Translations under genes and position numbers: made by a program
Shown here: positions 16,306 to 24,580 of the stretch, piece by piece
Numbering within the stretch: the stretch's first letter is position 1
Layout: each line of letters opens with the position of its first letter
The notes under the pieces: generated by a model
Database searches by the model: none
What the model saw: only the letters and a program-made list of their open reading frames with translations
What the model was told of the DNA's origin: nothing
DNA from: VRUE01 sp963708115
GTDB taxonomy: Bacteria > Actinomycetota > Thermoleophilia > Solirubrobacterales > 70-9
DNA length: 64,000 bases
NCBI GenBank assembly: GCA_963708115.1
Contig: CAVPRX010000001.1
Location: 806,001 to 870,000, forward strand
Direction: 5' to 3'

Positions 16306-16640
16306 TTCTGCACGGCGACCACCGGGTCGTCGCCGACCCAGGGGAAGCTGAAGCTGAACTGGCGCCAGCCTTCGCCGAGGACGTAGACCAAGTCGTTGCT
16401 GCGAGGCGGCTCGCCGCTCTCTCCCCGCACCTGCTCGTCGATCAGGAAGCGCGGCCGGGCCTCGGGCCAGCCCTCCCAGATCACCAATGCGCGGGTGAGG
16501 TTGGGGCTCCAGGCGTCGGGCAGGACCACCTCCTCCATCAGCAGATGGAGGGGCTGGTCGAGCGCCGGAGTCACGTTGCGTGCCGACCCGAAAGCCCGCT
16601 CGACGCGGGCAATCAGGTCGGCTGTTTCTGCCTGCTCCAC
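16272..16640 (-). CDS. E2/UBC-like protein (prokaryotic E2 family E-like), lacking cysteine
   Basis: 122 residues, start GTG 16640 directly after the ubiquitin-like gene's TAA. The core matches prokaryotic E2-like proteins: LPDAWSPNLTRALVIWEGWP, EARPRFLIDEQV, then EGWRQFSFSFPW and DPVVAVQKWLERF. There is no cysteine anywhere in the protein, so a thioester on this subunit is impossible; a serine-based ester or a purely structural role are the options. Sits between the ubiquitin-like and JAMM-E1 genes. Confidence 0.75.
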   Translation of the reverse strand: MEQAETADLIARVERAFGSARNVTPALDQPLHLLMEEVVLPDAWSPNLTRALVIWEGWPEARPRFLIDEQVRGESGEPPRSNDLVYVLGEGWRQFSFSFPWVGDDPVVAVQKWLERFSVESS

Positions 16641-16928
16641 TTAGCTCACCCCGCCCGACCGGATCACCACGAAACGGTCGCCCTTCTTCACGTCGACGGT
16701 TTCGTGGTCTCCTAGGCGCGTGCGCTTGCCGTGCTTGTTGATCGACCAGAGCGCCAGCTCCGACTCGACCCCCAACTCCTCCTTGAGGATCTTGACCGAA
16801 GTCTTGCCCTTCTCGACGAGCTTCTCTTCCTCCACCTGATCGCCGCTTTCGTCGTCGATGGTGATTAGCGTCACCTCGACGAGCTTGTGCTGCTTCTTGT
16901 CCTCCTGATGTACCGCGCTGGCCTCCAT
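16641..16928 (-). CDS. Ubiquitin-like (beta-grasp) modifier with C-terminal Gly-Gly-Val-Ser
   Basis: 95 residues: VEVTLITIDDESGDQV, a charged helix (KTSVKILKEELGV), ELALWSINKHGKRT, and VDVKKGDRFVVIR, then SGGVS. The pattern fits the bacterial multiubiquitin-type domain as a single copy. Gly92-Gly93 is followed by two residues, so maturation by the linked JAMM peptidase would expose a Gly-Gly end ready for adenylation. Strong ribosome-binding site (AAGGAGG) 5 bases before the ATG at 16928. First gene of the operon. Confidence 0.8.
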   Translation of the reverse strand: MEASAVHQEDKKQHKLVEVTLITIDDESGDQVEEEKLVEKGKTSVKILKEELGVESELALWSINKHGKRTRLGDHETVDVKKGDRFVVIRSGGVS

Positions 16929-16974
16929 CGGGGCCTCCTTCCCGGGGTGCGGAGACCCCAGATCGACTATCTGT

Positions 16975-17025
16975 TGCTAATCAGCTTAGCAGGTCGCTAA
17001 GTTGGTTAGCGCAAAGTTGATTAGC
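16975..17025. promoter_or_regulatory. Operator array between the ubiquitin-like operon and the XRE-ImmA pair
   Basis: Two perfect palindromes GCTAA-N5-TTAGC at 16976-16990 and 16996-17010, whose half-sites fall every 10 bp, and an extra TTAGC half-site at 17021-17025. Regular helical spacing puts all four half-sites on one face of the DNA. The site lies 47 bp upstream of the ubiquitin-like start and 43 bp upstream of the XRE start, so one bound regulator could control both directions. Confidence 0.72.
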
Positions 17026-17067
17026 AGTCGATCTGAAATACTTAGGGAGAGGAGAAAGGAGAGGCTG

Positions 17068-17418
17068 ATGGCCAAGAAGAAACTGGGAGACGTCCTCAAA
17101 GAGGCTCGGAAGGAGTTCGGCCTGTCGCTTCGCGAGGTCGAGCGCGAAACCGAAATCAGCAACGCGCATCTCTCCCAAGTGGAGAGCGGCAAAATTGAGA
17201 AACCGGACATGGCGTTGCTGTATACGCTCGCGACGCTCTACCACCTGGACTACCGGGAGTTGCTCTCCCTGGCGGGCTACGGCGTTGCCGAGGGAGGGTC
17301 GGGCCGCGCAAGGCAGCGGATGTCGGTCGCGATGCGCGCGATGGGCGAGCTCTCGGCAAAGGAGCAGAACGAAGTCCTGGGCTTCATGTCGGCAGTGCGA
17401 AAGCGTCGTGATGCCTGA
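17068..17418 (+). CDS. XRE-family HTH transcriptional regulator, paired with ImmA/IrrE-type peptidase
   Basis: 116 residues from ATG 17068 with AAGGAGAGG 3-8 bases upstream. The HTH is EARKEFGLSLREVERETEISNAHLSQVESGKIEKPDMALLYTLATLYHLDY, with recognition helix NAHLSQVES. The C-terminal half (SAKEQNEVLGFMSAVRKRR) may mediate oligomers or be the cleavage region. Its neighbour is a metallopeptidase overlapping by 8 bp, the layout of ImmR-ImmA, where the peptidase cleaves the repressor. It most likely binds the GCTAA-N5-TTAGC sites. Confidence 0.88.
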   Translation: MAKKKLGDVLKEARKEFGLSLREVERETEISNAHLSQVESGKIEKPDMALLYTLATLYHLDYRELLSLAGYGVAEGGSGRARQRMSVAMRAMGELSAKEQNEVLGFMSAVRKRRDA

Positions 17419-18310
17419 AGCGTCGTCTACGCCCCCGCCGTTCACGCGGCGCCGCATCGCCTCACTCGCGGAGGAGGCGCTACAGCGGAGCGGAGCGGTG
17501 GATGTCCTGCCGACGCCGCTCGAGGAGGTGCAGCGGACGCTGGGCGTCGTCGAACGGGTGTCGATGCGCAACCTGCCGGCCGCCGTCGAGGCGAAGAAGC
17601 CCTCCGCGTGGTCCCGGCTTCTCGGTGCCTTCTGGAAGGAGGAGCGCATCGTATTCATCGACGAGGAACAGGGGACAAGCCGCGAGCAGTGGACCGACGC
17701 CCATGAGGCCGTCCACGTGATGTGCGAATGGCACACGGAGATCCTTCGCCTCGACAACGAGGACACCCTCTTCAAGGACCTACACGACAGGATCGAGGCG
17801 GAGGCGAACTATGGGGCGGGGCACCTCGTGTTCCAAGGTGGTCGCTTCCATCGCCGCGCCCTTGCCGACCAGATCTCGATCCGCACCCCGATCGCTCTTT
17901 CGTCGTCCTATGGGGCGTCGCGGCACGCGACGCTGCACTACTACGTCGAGGAACATCCGTTTCCAATCGCCCTGCTCGTCACCGGGCGTTACCCACACGC
18001 TGACGGAACTCTGCCGATCTGGCGGAGCGTCGAGTCAGAGTCGTTCCTTCAGCGCCACGGTCGGCTGGAGCAGCTTCTGCCGGGCGGCAAGCTCTTGGTC
18101 GAAGAAGGGGCCGACGCACCACTGGCAGAGATCGTCTGCCGTTCGAAACTTGCGGTGGACCCGCCGAACTGCGAAGTCACGATCCCCGACCTTGACGGCG
18201 GCGCGCGGAAATTCGTAGCCGAGGCCTTCTTCAATGGCTATTGCCACTTCGTGACCGTCGTCGACCGAAAGGCGACCCGCCTGGGACAGAGGATCCGCCT
18301 CGCGTCGTGA
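17411..18310 (+). CDS. ImmA/IrrE-type metallopeptidase
   Basis: 299 residues from ATG 17411, overlapping the XRE gene by 8 bp. The zinc site is visible as HEAVH at 98-102 with the third ligand region RIEAEANYGAGHLVF (Glu129/Glu131). The family cleaves repressors (ImmA acting on ImmR; IrrE acting on DdrO) on a stress signal. A second region of about 150 residues (WRSVESESFLQRHGRLEQLL, AEIVCRSKLAVDPPNCEVTI) may be a sensor domain. Expected role: destroy the XRE repressor and turn on the ubiquitin-like operon. Confidence 0.85.
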   Translation: MPEASSTPPPFTRRRIASLAEEALQRSGAVDVLPTPLEEVQRTLGVVERVSMRNLPAAVEAKKPSAWSRLLGAFWKEERIVFIDEEQGTSREQWTDAHEAVHVMCEWHTEILRLDNEDTLFKDLHDRIEAEANYGAGHLVFQGGRFHRRALADQISIRTPIALSSSYGASRHATLHYYVEEHPFPIALLVTGRYPHADGTLPIWRSVESESFLQRHGRLEQLLPGGKLLVEEGADAPLAEIVCRSKLAVDPPNCEVTIPDLDGGARKFVAEAFFNGYCHFVTVVDRKATRLGQRIRLAS

Positions 18311-18555
18311 GGGCGAGGGGCGAGTCCTTCGTGCCCAAGAATGTGACCGCGATCGCGGCCGGTTAATCCAATCGCCTCAAACCCGACGACGATTTGGCCG
18401 TTGGCACGGGATCAGTTGCTCATGTCCAGTCGTCGGGCACGCCTCGCTCAACCCCGGCGCACGGAGGCCCAATTCGACCTCTCTCGAAGCTCACCTTGCC
18501 CCAGAGCTTGCCCCAAGGCCGATTTTGCACCCTGTTGTCTGTCGGACAAGATAAA
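18311..18555. other. Intergenic, no gene
   Basis: Sequence between the metallopeptidase and the tRNA terminator. On the minus strand around 18,495-18,530 it reads LGQALGQGEL, resembling the integrase tails but more diverged, which would be expected if the youngest element's integrase ended here. No intact recombinase remains. Confidence 0.35.
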
Positions 18556-18580
18556 CAAAAGCCCCGTAAATGCGGGCCTT
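18556..18580 (-). terminator. Terminator of the initiator tRNA-Met gene
   Basis: GGCCCGCATTTACGGGGC hairpin followed by TTTTG on the minus strand, just beyond the tRNA 3' end. Confidence 0.55.
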
Positions 18581-18588
18581 TCGTTCTA

Positions 18589-18662
<74 letters not shown>

Positions 18663-18791
18663 GCGGTTTGTCCATGCTAGCAATGGTGGGTCGATCGGCC
18701 TAGAGCCGCGGGCCGGGTCGCATTGGCGCTTGCGTGGGGTTGGTGGCGGGACGGAGGCCGGGGGCGGGGCTCTTTAGAGTGGCCGACCCAC

Positions 18792-19723
18792 ATGGCTGAG
18801 AATTCTCAACGGGTCGCGGTGATCGACGTCGGCAGCAACTCGACGCGGTTGCTCATCGCCGACGTCGACGGCGACGTCTCGGTGCTCGAACGGCAGAGTC
18901 GGGTGACCCGTCTCGGGCGCGGCGTCGACCTCTCCGGGCAGCTGGCCGACGAGGCGATCGAGGCCGCCTGCGGGGCGATCGCCGACTACGTCGAGATCTG
19001 CCGCGAGTCGGGCGCCGAGCGGGTCGCCGCGATCGCCACCAGCGCGGTGCGCGACGCCTCCAACGGCGACGCCTTCGTCGCCGAGCTGCGCGAGCGCTTC
19101 TCCCTGTCGGCCCGCGTCCTCGACGGCGAGGAGGAGGCCCGCCTCACCTACCGCGGCGCCAGCGCCGAACGGCGTCCCACGGTCCCGACGCTGGTAATCG
19201 ACATCGGCGGCGGCTCGACCGAGATGATCGTCGGCACCGGCACCGAGATCGCCTTCCACGCCTCACTCCAGGCCGGCGTCGTCCGCCACACCGAGCGCCA
19301 CATCTCCGGCGACCCCCCAACGGCGGTCGAGCTCGAGGAACTCGCCGGCGACGTCCGGACGCTGATAGCGGATGCCCTCGTTGACGACCTCGACGCCCGT
19401 GCCTCCGCCGGCATCGCCGTCGCCGGCACCCCGACCTCGCTCTCCGCTGTCGAGCTCGGGCTCGAGCCCTACGACCCGGCTCGCGTCCACGGCCACGTCC
19501 TCTCACTGAGACGATCCAGCGGCTGCTCTCGCGGTTCGCCTCAGCCCCCTTGGCGGAGCGGGCGGCGATCCCCGGCCTGCACCCCGACCGGGCACCGACG
19601 ATCATCGCCGGCTGCGTGATCCTGATCGAGGCGATGCGCGCCTTCGGCCTCGACCAGATCGAGGCCTCCGAGCACGACATCCTCTACGGGATGGCGCTCG
19701 AAACCGCCTCCCAGCCTAGGTAA
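18792..19723 (+). CDS. Ppx/GppA exopolyphosphatase family, frameshifted
   Basis: From ATG 18792 the actin-like ATPase fold is clear: VIDVGSNSTRLLIADVDGD, TSAVRDASNGDAFVAEL, VIDIGGGSTEMIVG. It hydrolyses inorganic polyphosphate or pppGpp. Near 19,507 the sequence reads CACTGAGACG where CACTGGAGACG would keep the family-like frame (TIQRLLSRFASAPLAERAAI ... ASEHDILYGMALE). The stop TAA is at 19721-19723. One base is missing, probably a sequence error. Length about 310 residues after repair, normal for short actinobacterial Ppx. Confidence 0.85.
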
Positions 19724-20062
19724 CGACGATGAACGCCCATGGGTACATCCCGTGGGACCCGGTGTACAGGTGAGTTTTCGGGACCCGTCCAGTTGGGTAA
19801 ACGTGTCGCCCTAACCCCCAAAACTTGGTAGAGTCGGCCTACCGAGTTGTCAGTAGGGGCAAACCCAGCACCTAGACATTTCGGACAGGCGAGCGCATAC
19901 TCGCCTCATCGGGGAAAGAGGTGAGGACGAGAGTCTCCACTCGCTGACCCGGTCATAGGGTTCAGGCGATTGCCGCATCATGGCGCCTCCCGCCGTCTGG
20001 GCCCATCGAATAAAGAACTGGTCCCTGAAGACGTACCCCTGCCCGTCCTGAGGGACCAACTT
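19724..20062. other. Intergenic; several hairpins, possible structured RNA
   Basis: No protein is supportable. The plus strand contains AGGCGAG-CGCATA-CTCGCCT (about 19,889-19,908) and TGGTCCCT ... AGGGACCA (about 20,020-20,060), and ends at the strong hairpin at 20063-20092. A GGCAAACC segment near 19,856 recalls riboswitch cores but I could not fold a known class. Confidence 0.3.
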
Positions 20063-20092
20063 GAATCGGCCGCCAGCGATGGCGGCCGATTC
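20063..20092. terminator. Strong GNRA-capped hairpin, likely terminator of the TPP-enzyme gene
   Basis: 13-bp perfect stem GAATCGGCCGCCA / TGGCGGCCGATTC with loop GCGA. Lies about 50 bp beyond the stop of the TPP-dependent enzyme gene; T-rich sequence follows on the plus strand, so it may serve either direction. Confidence 0.55.
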
Positions 20093-20141
20093 TTGTTGGG
20101 TCGGTCCGGCCAACTGGCCAGCCAGCCAGCTTTTGGCTTTA

Positions 20142-21752
20142 TCAAGCCAGATTTGACTTGCGCGGGTAGACGACCTCGGGGTCGGTGAGGACATTGACCA
20201 GGGTCGGTCGGCCCGACTCGAAGGCACGCTCCAGCGCCGGGCGCAGCTGACCCGGGTCGCTGACGACGACCCCATCGCAGCCCAGCGCCTCGACCACTTT
20301 CTCGTAGGGCGTTTCCGGTCGCAGCTCTGCCGCGACCGAGTAGCCATAGAGGAATTTCATCGGGTGATGCTCGAGCGCCCAGATGCCGTTGTTGCCCATC
20401 ACGCCGACCACAGGGAGGCCGTGACGCGCCAAAGTGTCGAACTCCATGCCCGCGAAGCCAAAGGCCCCGTCGCCGAGCAACAGACAGACCTGCCGCTCGG
20501 GGTGAGCGAGCTTGGCGCCGATCGCCTGACCGGGCCCGGCACCAAGGCACCCGAACGGGCCGGGGTCCATCCAGCAACCCGGCTCAAAGGTCTCGATGAA
20601 GCGGCCCGCATAGGAAACGAAGTCGCCACCGTCGCCGATCACGATCGCGTCGCGGTCGAGAACTTCCCCAAGCTCCTTGTACACGCGGACCGGGTGCAGG
20701 GGCGAGCGGCCGTCGTTCAGCTCCTCCTGCTCGGCCGCCCGCTTCTCGGCCTCCACCCCGCGCAGCCGCTCGAGCCAGCCATCGGTGCTTCCCCGTCCAC
20801 CAGAGACTGACTCACGGATCGCCGCCAGCGTCGCGGCGACGTCGCCGACCAGGTCGACCTCGGGCGCCCGGTTGGCGGTGAGCGCGTTGGGCGCGGCGTC
20901 GAGCCGGATCAGCTTCGTCTCCTCGCCGAAGCTGCCGCCAAAACCAAGCCTGAAGTCGATCGGCACGCCGACGACCAGCGCGACGTCAGCGCCCTTCAGC
21001 CCGGCGCCACGCGCCCGGCTGAAGGCCAGCTCGTGATCGGCGGCAAGGCAACCGCGGCCGAGCCCGTTGAGGAAGACCGGAATGCCGAGCGCCTCGGCAA
21101 GCGCGCGCAGCTCGGCCTCCCCGCAGCCCCAGTAGAGGCCGCTGCCGGCCATGATCGCCGGTCGCTCGGCGCCTGCCAGCAGGGCCGCCGCCTCCTCGAC
21201 ACCGGCAGCCGGCTGGGTATCGCTTCCCTCGGGATCGGCAATCTCCTCGTCCGCCTCGCTGAAGACGACGTCGAGCGGATAGTCGACGAAGGTGGGCCCG
21301 AACGGGGCGCTGAGCGACAGGTCGAGCGCCGCGGCCGTCCGCGCCCCGATCGCGCCCGTCTCCTTGACCGTCTCCGCCGACTTGACCAGCGGCGAGACGA
21401 AGGGCAGGTGATCGATCTCCTGCAGCGAGCCCGAGCCCCAGCGCAACTCCGGCGCCCGCCCGCCGAGCACGCAGACCGGCGAGCAGTTGGCCTGCGCACC
21501 GGCGATCGCGCTGATGCCATTAGTCACTCCCGGACCGGCGGTCAGCGCCGCAACGCCGACGCGCCGCGTCGCCTTGGCGAAGCCCTCGGCCGCAAACACC
21601 GCCGACTGCTCGTGCCGAACGTCGACGATCTCGATGCCCTCGGCTTTGCAGCCGTCATATATAGAGAACAGGTGCCCACCGGAGAGCGTGAAGAGGTGGC
21701 TGACGCCGCGCGACTTCAGCGCTTTCGCGACAAGGCGTCCCCCGTGCTCCAT
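20142..21752 (-). CDS. Thiamine-diphosphate-dependent enzyme, acetolactate synthase large-subunit-like
   Basis: 536 residues from ATG 21752. The catalytic Glu is in VDVRHEQSAVFAAEGFAK and the TPP motif is LLGDGAFGFAGMEFDTLARHGLPVVGVMGNNG (GDG ... NN). The middle domain (PAIMAGSGLYWGCGE ... LVVGVPIDFRLGFGG) is of the ALS/2-hydroxyacyl lyase type. No regulatory small subunit (ilvN) or other branched-chain gene is nearby, so it may be a different 2-oxoacid or hydroxyacyl-CoA lyase. The start lies 15 bp after the tRNA-Leu 3' end on the same strand. Confidence 0.82.
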   Translation of the reverse strand: MEHGGRLVAKALKSRGVSHLFTLSGGHLFSIYDGCKAEGIEIVDVRHEQSAVFAAEGFAKATRRVGVAALTAGPGVTNGISAIAGAQANCSPVCVLGGRAPELRWGSGSLQEIDHLPFVSPLVKSAETVKETGAIGARTAAALDLSLSAPFGPTFVDYPLDVVFSEADEEIADPEGSDTQPAAGVEEAAALLAGAERPAIMAGSGLYWGCGEAELRALAEALGIPVFLNGLGRGCLAADHELAFSRARGAGLKGADVALVVGVPIDFRLGFGGSFGEETKLIRLDAAPNALTANRAPEVDLVGDVAATLAAIRESVSGGRGSTDGWLERLRGVEAEKRAAEQEELNDGRSPLHPVRVYKELGEVLDRDAIVIGDGGDFVSYAGRFIETFEPGCWMDPGPFGCLGAGPGQAIGAKLAHPERQVCLLLGDGAFGFAGMEFDTLARHGLPVVGVMGNNGIWALEHHPMKFLYGYSVAAELRPETPYEKVVEALGCDGVVVSDPGQLRPALERAFESGRPTLVNVLTDPEVVYPRKSNLA

Positions 21753-21767
21753 GGACCGTGAGTCTAG

Positions 21768-21853
21768 TGCCCGGGGCGGGACTCGAACCCGCAAGCCCCA
21801 AAAGGGGCAGCGCATTTTAAGTGCGCCGCTTTTGCCAGTTTCGCCACCCGGGC
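21768..21853 (-). tRNA. tRNA-Leu (TAA)
   Basis: 86 nt on the minus strand: acceptor GCCCGGG / CCCGGGC, anticodon stem GCGCA-CTTAAAA-TGCGC (anticodon TAA), long variable arm CTGCCCCTTTTGGGGCTT, T-arm GCGGGTTCGAGTCCCGC, discriminator A. The long variable arm and anticodon identify it as tRNA-Leu reading UUA. It is closely followed by the TPP-enzyme gene. Confidence 0.92.
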
Positions 21854-21991
21854 AAGCTCGATGGTATCCGCCGGTTTCCGAGCGTCTAAATCCGGGGTAA
21901 AGATTTGTACGGACCGCAACTATCTCGCTGCTACGGTGTCCCTATTGAGGAAGACAGTGCAATTCACAACGCCTTCCCTGGAGAGTGAAAC

Positions 21992-23541
21992 TTGGAGGCA
22001 TCGGCTCTAACCCACGCCAGTCAGCGCGGACTCCTCGCCCGCCGCTCCCCTCTGCTCAAGCTGCAGGGGGACGCGAAGCTGATCGCGATGGCCCGCAGCG
22101 GTAACACCGGGGCCTTCGAGACCATCGTCGACCGCTACCAGGGCCGCCTGCTCGGCTTCTGCCGGCAGATGCTCGGCTCCACCGAGGACGCCGAAGACGT
22201 GCTTCAGGAGGTCTTCGTCAACGCCTACCGGGCGATGCTCGCCGACGAGCGCGAGATCAACCTGCGCCCGTGGCTCTACCGGATCGCCCGCAACCGCAGC
22301 CTCAATCACCTGCGCAAGCCGACCGCCGACGCACAGGAATCGATGGACATGGTGCCCGTCGTCGAGGCCGCCACGACCGCCGAGAAGGTCAATAACCGCG
22401 AGGAGTTCCGCCAGCTGCTCAACGACGTCGGCAAGCTGCCCGAGACGCAGCGCATCGGCCCTGCTGCTGCGTGAGATGGATGCGATGTCCTACGAGGAAA
22501 TCGCCGCCGCGATGGAGACCAGCGTGCCCTCGGTCAAGTCTTTGCTGGTGCGGGCGCGGATCTCCCTCGCCGAGGCGAGCCAGGCCCGCCAGCTGACCTG
22601 CGGTGAGGTGCGGCTGGAGCTGGCCGAGGCCGCCGAGGGCCTGCGCAAGGTCTCGGGACCGGTGCGCCGCCACGTGCGCGACTGCGACGAGTGCTCCGAC
22701 TTCCGCTCCCAGGTCCGCTCCAACGAGAAGGTGATGGCGGCGCTGTTCCCCGTCGGGGCACTGGTCGCGTTCAAGGGCCTCATCCTCTCCAAGCTGGGTC
22801 TTGGCGGAGCTTCCGGTGGGGCGTCCGCCGGAGCGGCGGGCACCGGGGCAGGTGCCGGAGCCGGCGCAACCGCCGCGGCGACCAGCGCGGGCGCCGTCAG
22901 CAGCGTCGGCGCGGCGCTCGAGCGGCAGCGGCGCTGCCGGCGGGCTCGGCGCGGTTGGAGGCGCGATCGGCACCAAGGCCGTCGCCGGTGTCGTCACCGC
23001 CGCGGTCCTCACCGCCGGCGCGGTCGAGGTCAACCAGAACGTCAACACGAATCCGGTGCCGAAGAGCAGCGTGCCCGCCAAGGTCTCCGCGGTGCACAAC
23101 AGCCCGCTCTCGCTGTCCCAGCGCCAGGTGGCGGCATCTCAGCCCAAGCCGCAGCCGGCCGATGAGGCCGTGACCCCGGCGCCGGAGCCCGAGGCGATCC
23201 CCGCCAACCCCGCGCCAAGCGCGGTCGAAACCGCATCCGACCCCGAGGCCGCCGATCAGTCGAACACGACCGAAGTCGCCGACGAAACGATCGTCCAGGC
23301 GAAAGCCGCCGTGCCGAACGTGACCGGCGCGAAATCGCCGACCAGCACCGCCGGAGCCCCGAGTGGAGGGGAAACCGTCGTCGTCACCGTGGGTGGCTCG
23401 ACCCCACCGGCCGCCGCACCGGCAGAAAGCCCGCCGGCCGCCGAAAGCCCGCCGGCAGAATCGGCTCCCCCAAGCGAACCGCCGCCGAGCGAACCCCCGG
23501 CCGAATCGCCCCCACCGGGAAGCGGCACCGAAGCCGGCTAG
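21992..23541 (+). CDS. ECF-like sigma factor fused to zinc-finger anti-sigma-like domain and Pro-rich tail, frameshifted
   Basis: N-terminal sigma-70 region 2 (FETIVDRYQGRLLGFCRQML, DAEDVLQEVFVNAYR, WLYRIARNRSLNHLRK), region 4 (MSYEEIAAAMETSVPSVKSLLVRAR), then a zf-HC2-type segment (CGEVRLELAEA ... VRRHVRDCDECSDFRSQ), a Gly/Ala-rich hydrophobic part and an extracytoplasmic-looking Pro/Ala/Glu-rich tail. One extra base near 22,454 (CGCATCGGCC) and one near 22,920 break the frame; removing both gives about 515 residues. The start is TTG 21992 with GGAGAG upstream. Sigma-anti-sigma-like fusions of this shape are known in the Solirubrobacter lineage. Confidence 0.78.
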
Positions 23542-23544
23542 CTC

Positions 23545-24466
23545 CTAGAGGCCGATCACTTTCAGCCGGCGCATCAGGCATTTCGCCGCGAACGCCTGGG
23601 TGTCGGCGATCGAGAAGCCGAACAGCTCGTAGTCCTCGTCGTCCGGTGCCCACGGCGGCGATAGAACGCCCTGGGCAGCCGGCAACGACTCCTCCAGCGT
23701 GCGCTGGATCGCCTGCTTGTAGCGATCGTCCTCGTGGGCCTTCTCGCGCAGAAAGACCGAGCCGAAGGCAACGTGGCGGTGCTCGTCGCGAGCGACCTTC
23801 TGGAACCCCTCGACGAAACCCGGCAGCGTCCCCTCGCGTTCGTTGAAGTCCATGATGAAGTGCTGGCCGGTGAGCGCCAGCATCCCCTCGATCACCATGT
23901 GGTAGAGGGTGATCGCCTCGACCAGCGCCTCGGTGTCCTCGGGCTCGGCCGAGAGCCGGTCGGTGCGCTTCTTCAGCATCTCGTCGAAGAGCACGCCGAA
24001 GTTGTCGTTGAGGTGCTCGGAGGTCTCCGCCAGCATCTCGGTCAGCCCGTCGGACTCGAGCACGCCGACCTCGCGATAGAAGCGCTCGAAGAAGCGCACG
24101 TGACGGGCCTCGTCGGCAATCTGCGTGCAGAGGAAGATTTTCTGGTCCTCGGTAGGCACGGCGCGCATGATCGGGCCAAGCTCCTCGGCGACTTTCTGCT
24201 CGCCGATGAAGAAAGAGGAGAGCCCGTACATGCGCTGGAAGCGTTCTTCCTCCGGGAACCCGGCCCAGTCTTCTCGGTCCTGGCTGAAGTCGAGCTCCTG
24301 GGTCTGCCACTGCTGGCGCTCCCAGAGCGAGTAGAGCTCCTCGTAGGTCGAGCAGCTTGATGTCGGCCGTACGGTCGGCGGCCTCGTTGAGCGCCGGATC
24401 GGCCGTCGCCTGGAAGTCGGCTCGATCGGTCCGCGACTGGGTTCCGGTTGCCTCTTTGGCCTCCAT
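23545..24466 (-). CDS. R2-like ligand-binding oxidase / ribonucleotide reductase beta-like protein, frameshifted
   Basis: From MEAKEATGTQSRTD at 24466. Ferritin-like di-metal ligands are visible in IADEARHVRFFERF, HMVIEGMLALTGQHF and ARDEHRHVAFGSVF; the length after repair is 306 residues, like R2lox proteins (about 310). The frame breaks near 24,347: one extra base in GACCTAC; removing it gives LLDYEELYSLWERQQWQTQE continuing into FPEEERFQRMYGLSSFF. Expected to carry a Mn/Fe centre and oxidise a bound fatty-acid-like ligand; not a class Ia R2 since no R1 is near. Confidence 0.75.
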
Positions 24467-24474
24467 CGTCTCTC

Positions 24475-24503
24475 CTCGGCTCGACTGCGGCGGTCGAGCC
24501 GAG
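24475..24503. terminator. Hairpin between the metal-dependent hydrolase and the R2-like gene
   Basis: 11-bp perfect stem CTCGGCTCGAC / GTCGAGCCGAG, 7-nt loop. It lies 9-37 bases upstream of the R2-like start on the minus strand, so it could be an upstream terminator or a 5' leader structure. Confidence 0.35.
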
Positions 24504-24580
24504 ACTAGCGCAGAACTGGCCAGTCAGCCAGTACTTGCGGTCGACTTTTGAGTCGCGTGGCGGCTCAAAGCCCGACCGCG

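Noticed and set aside
19850..19880. GGCAAACC as a cyclic di-GMP (GEMM) riboswitch core
   Set aside because: The remaining required elements (tetraloop receptor and ACGCAAAGCC-type second strand) are not found; no GGDEF or target gene follows.
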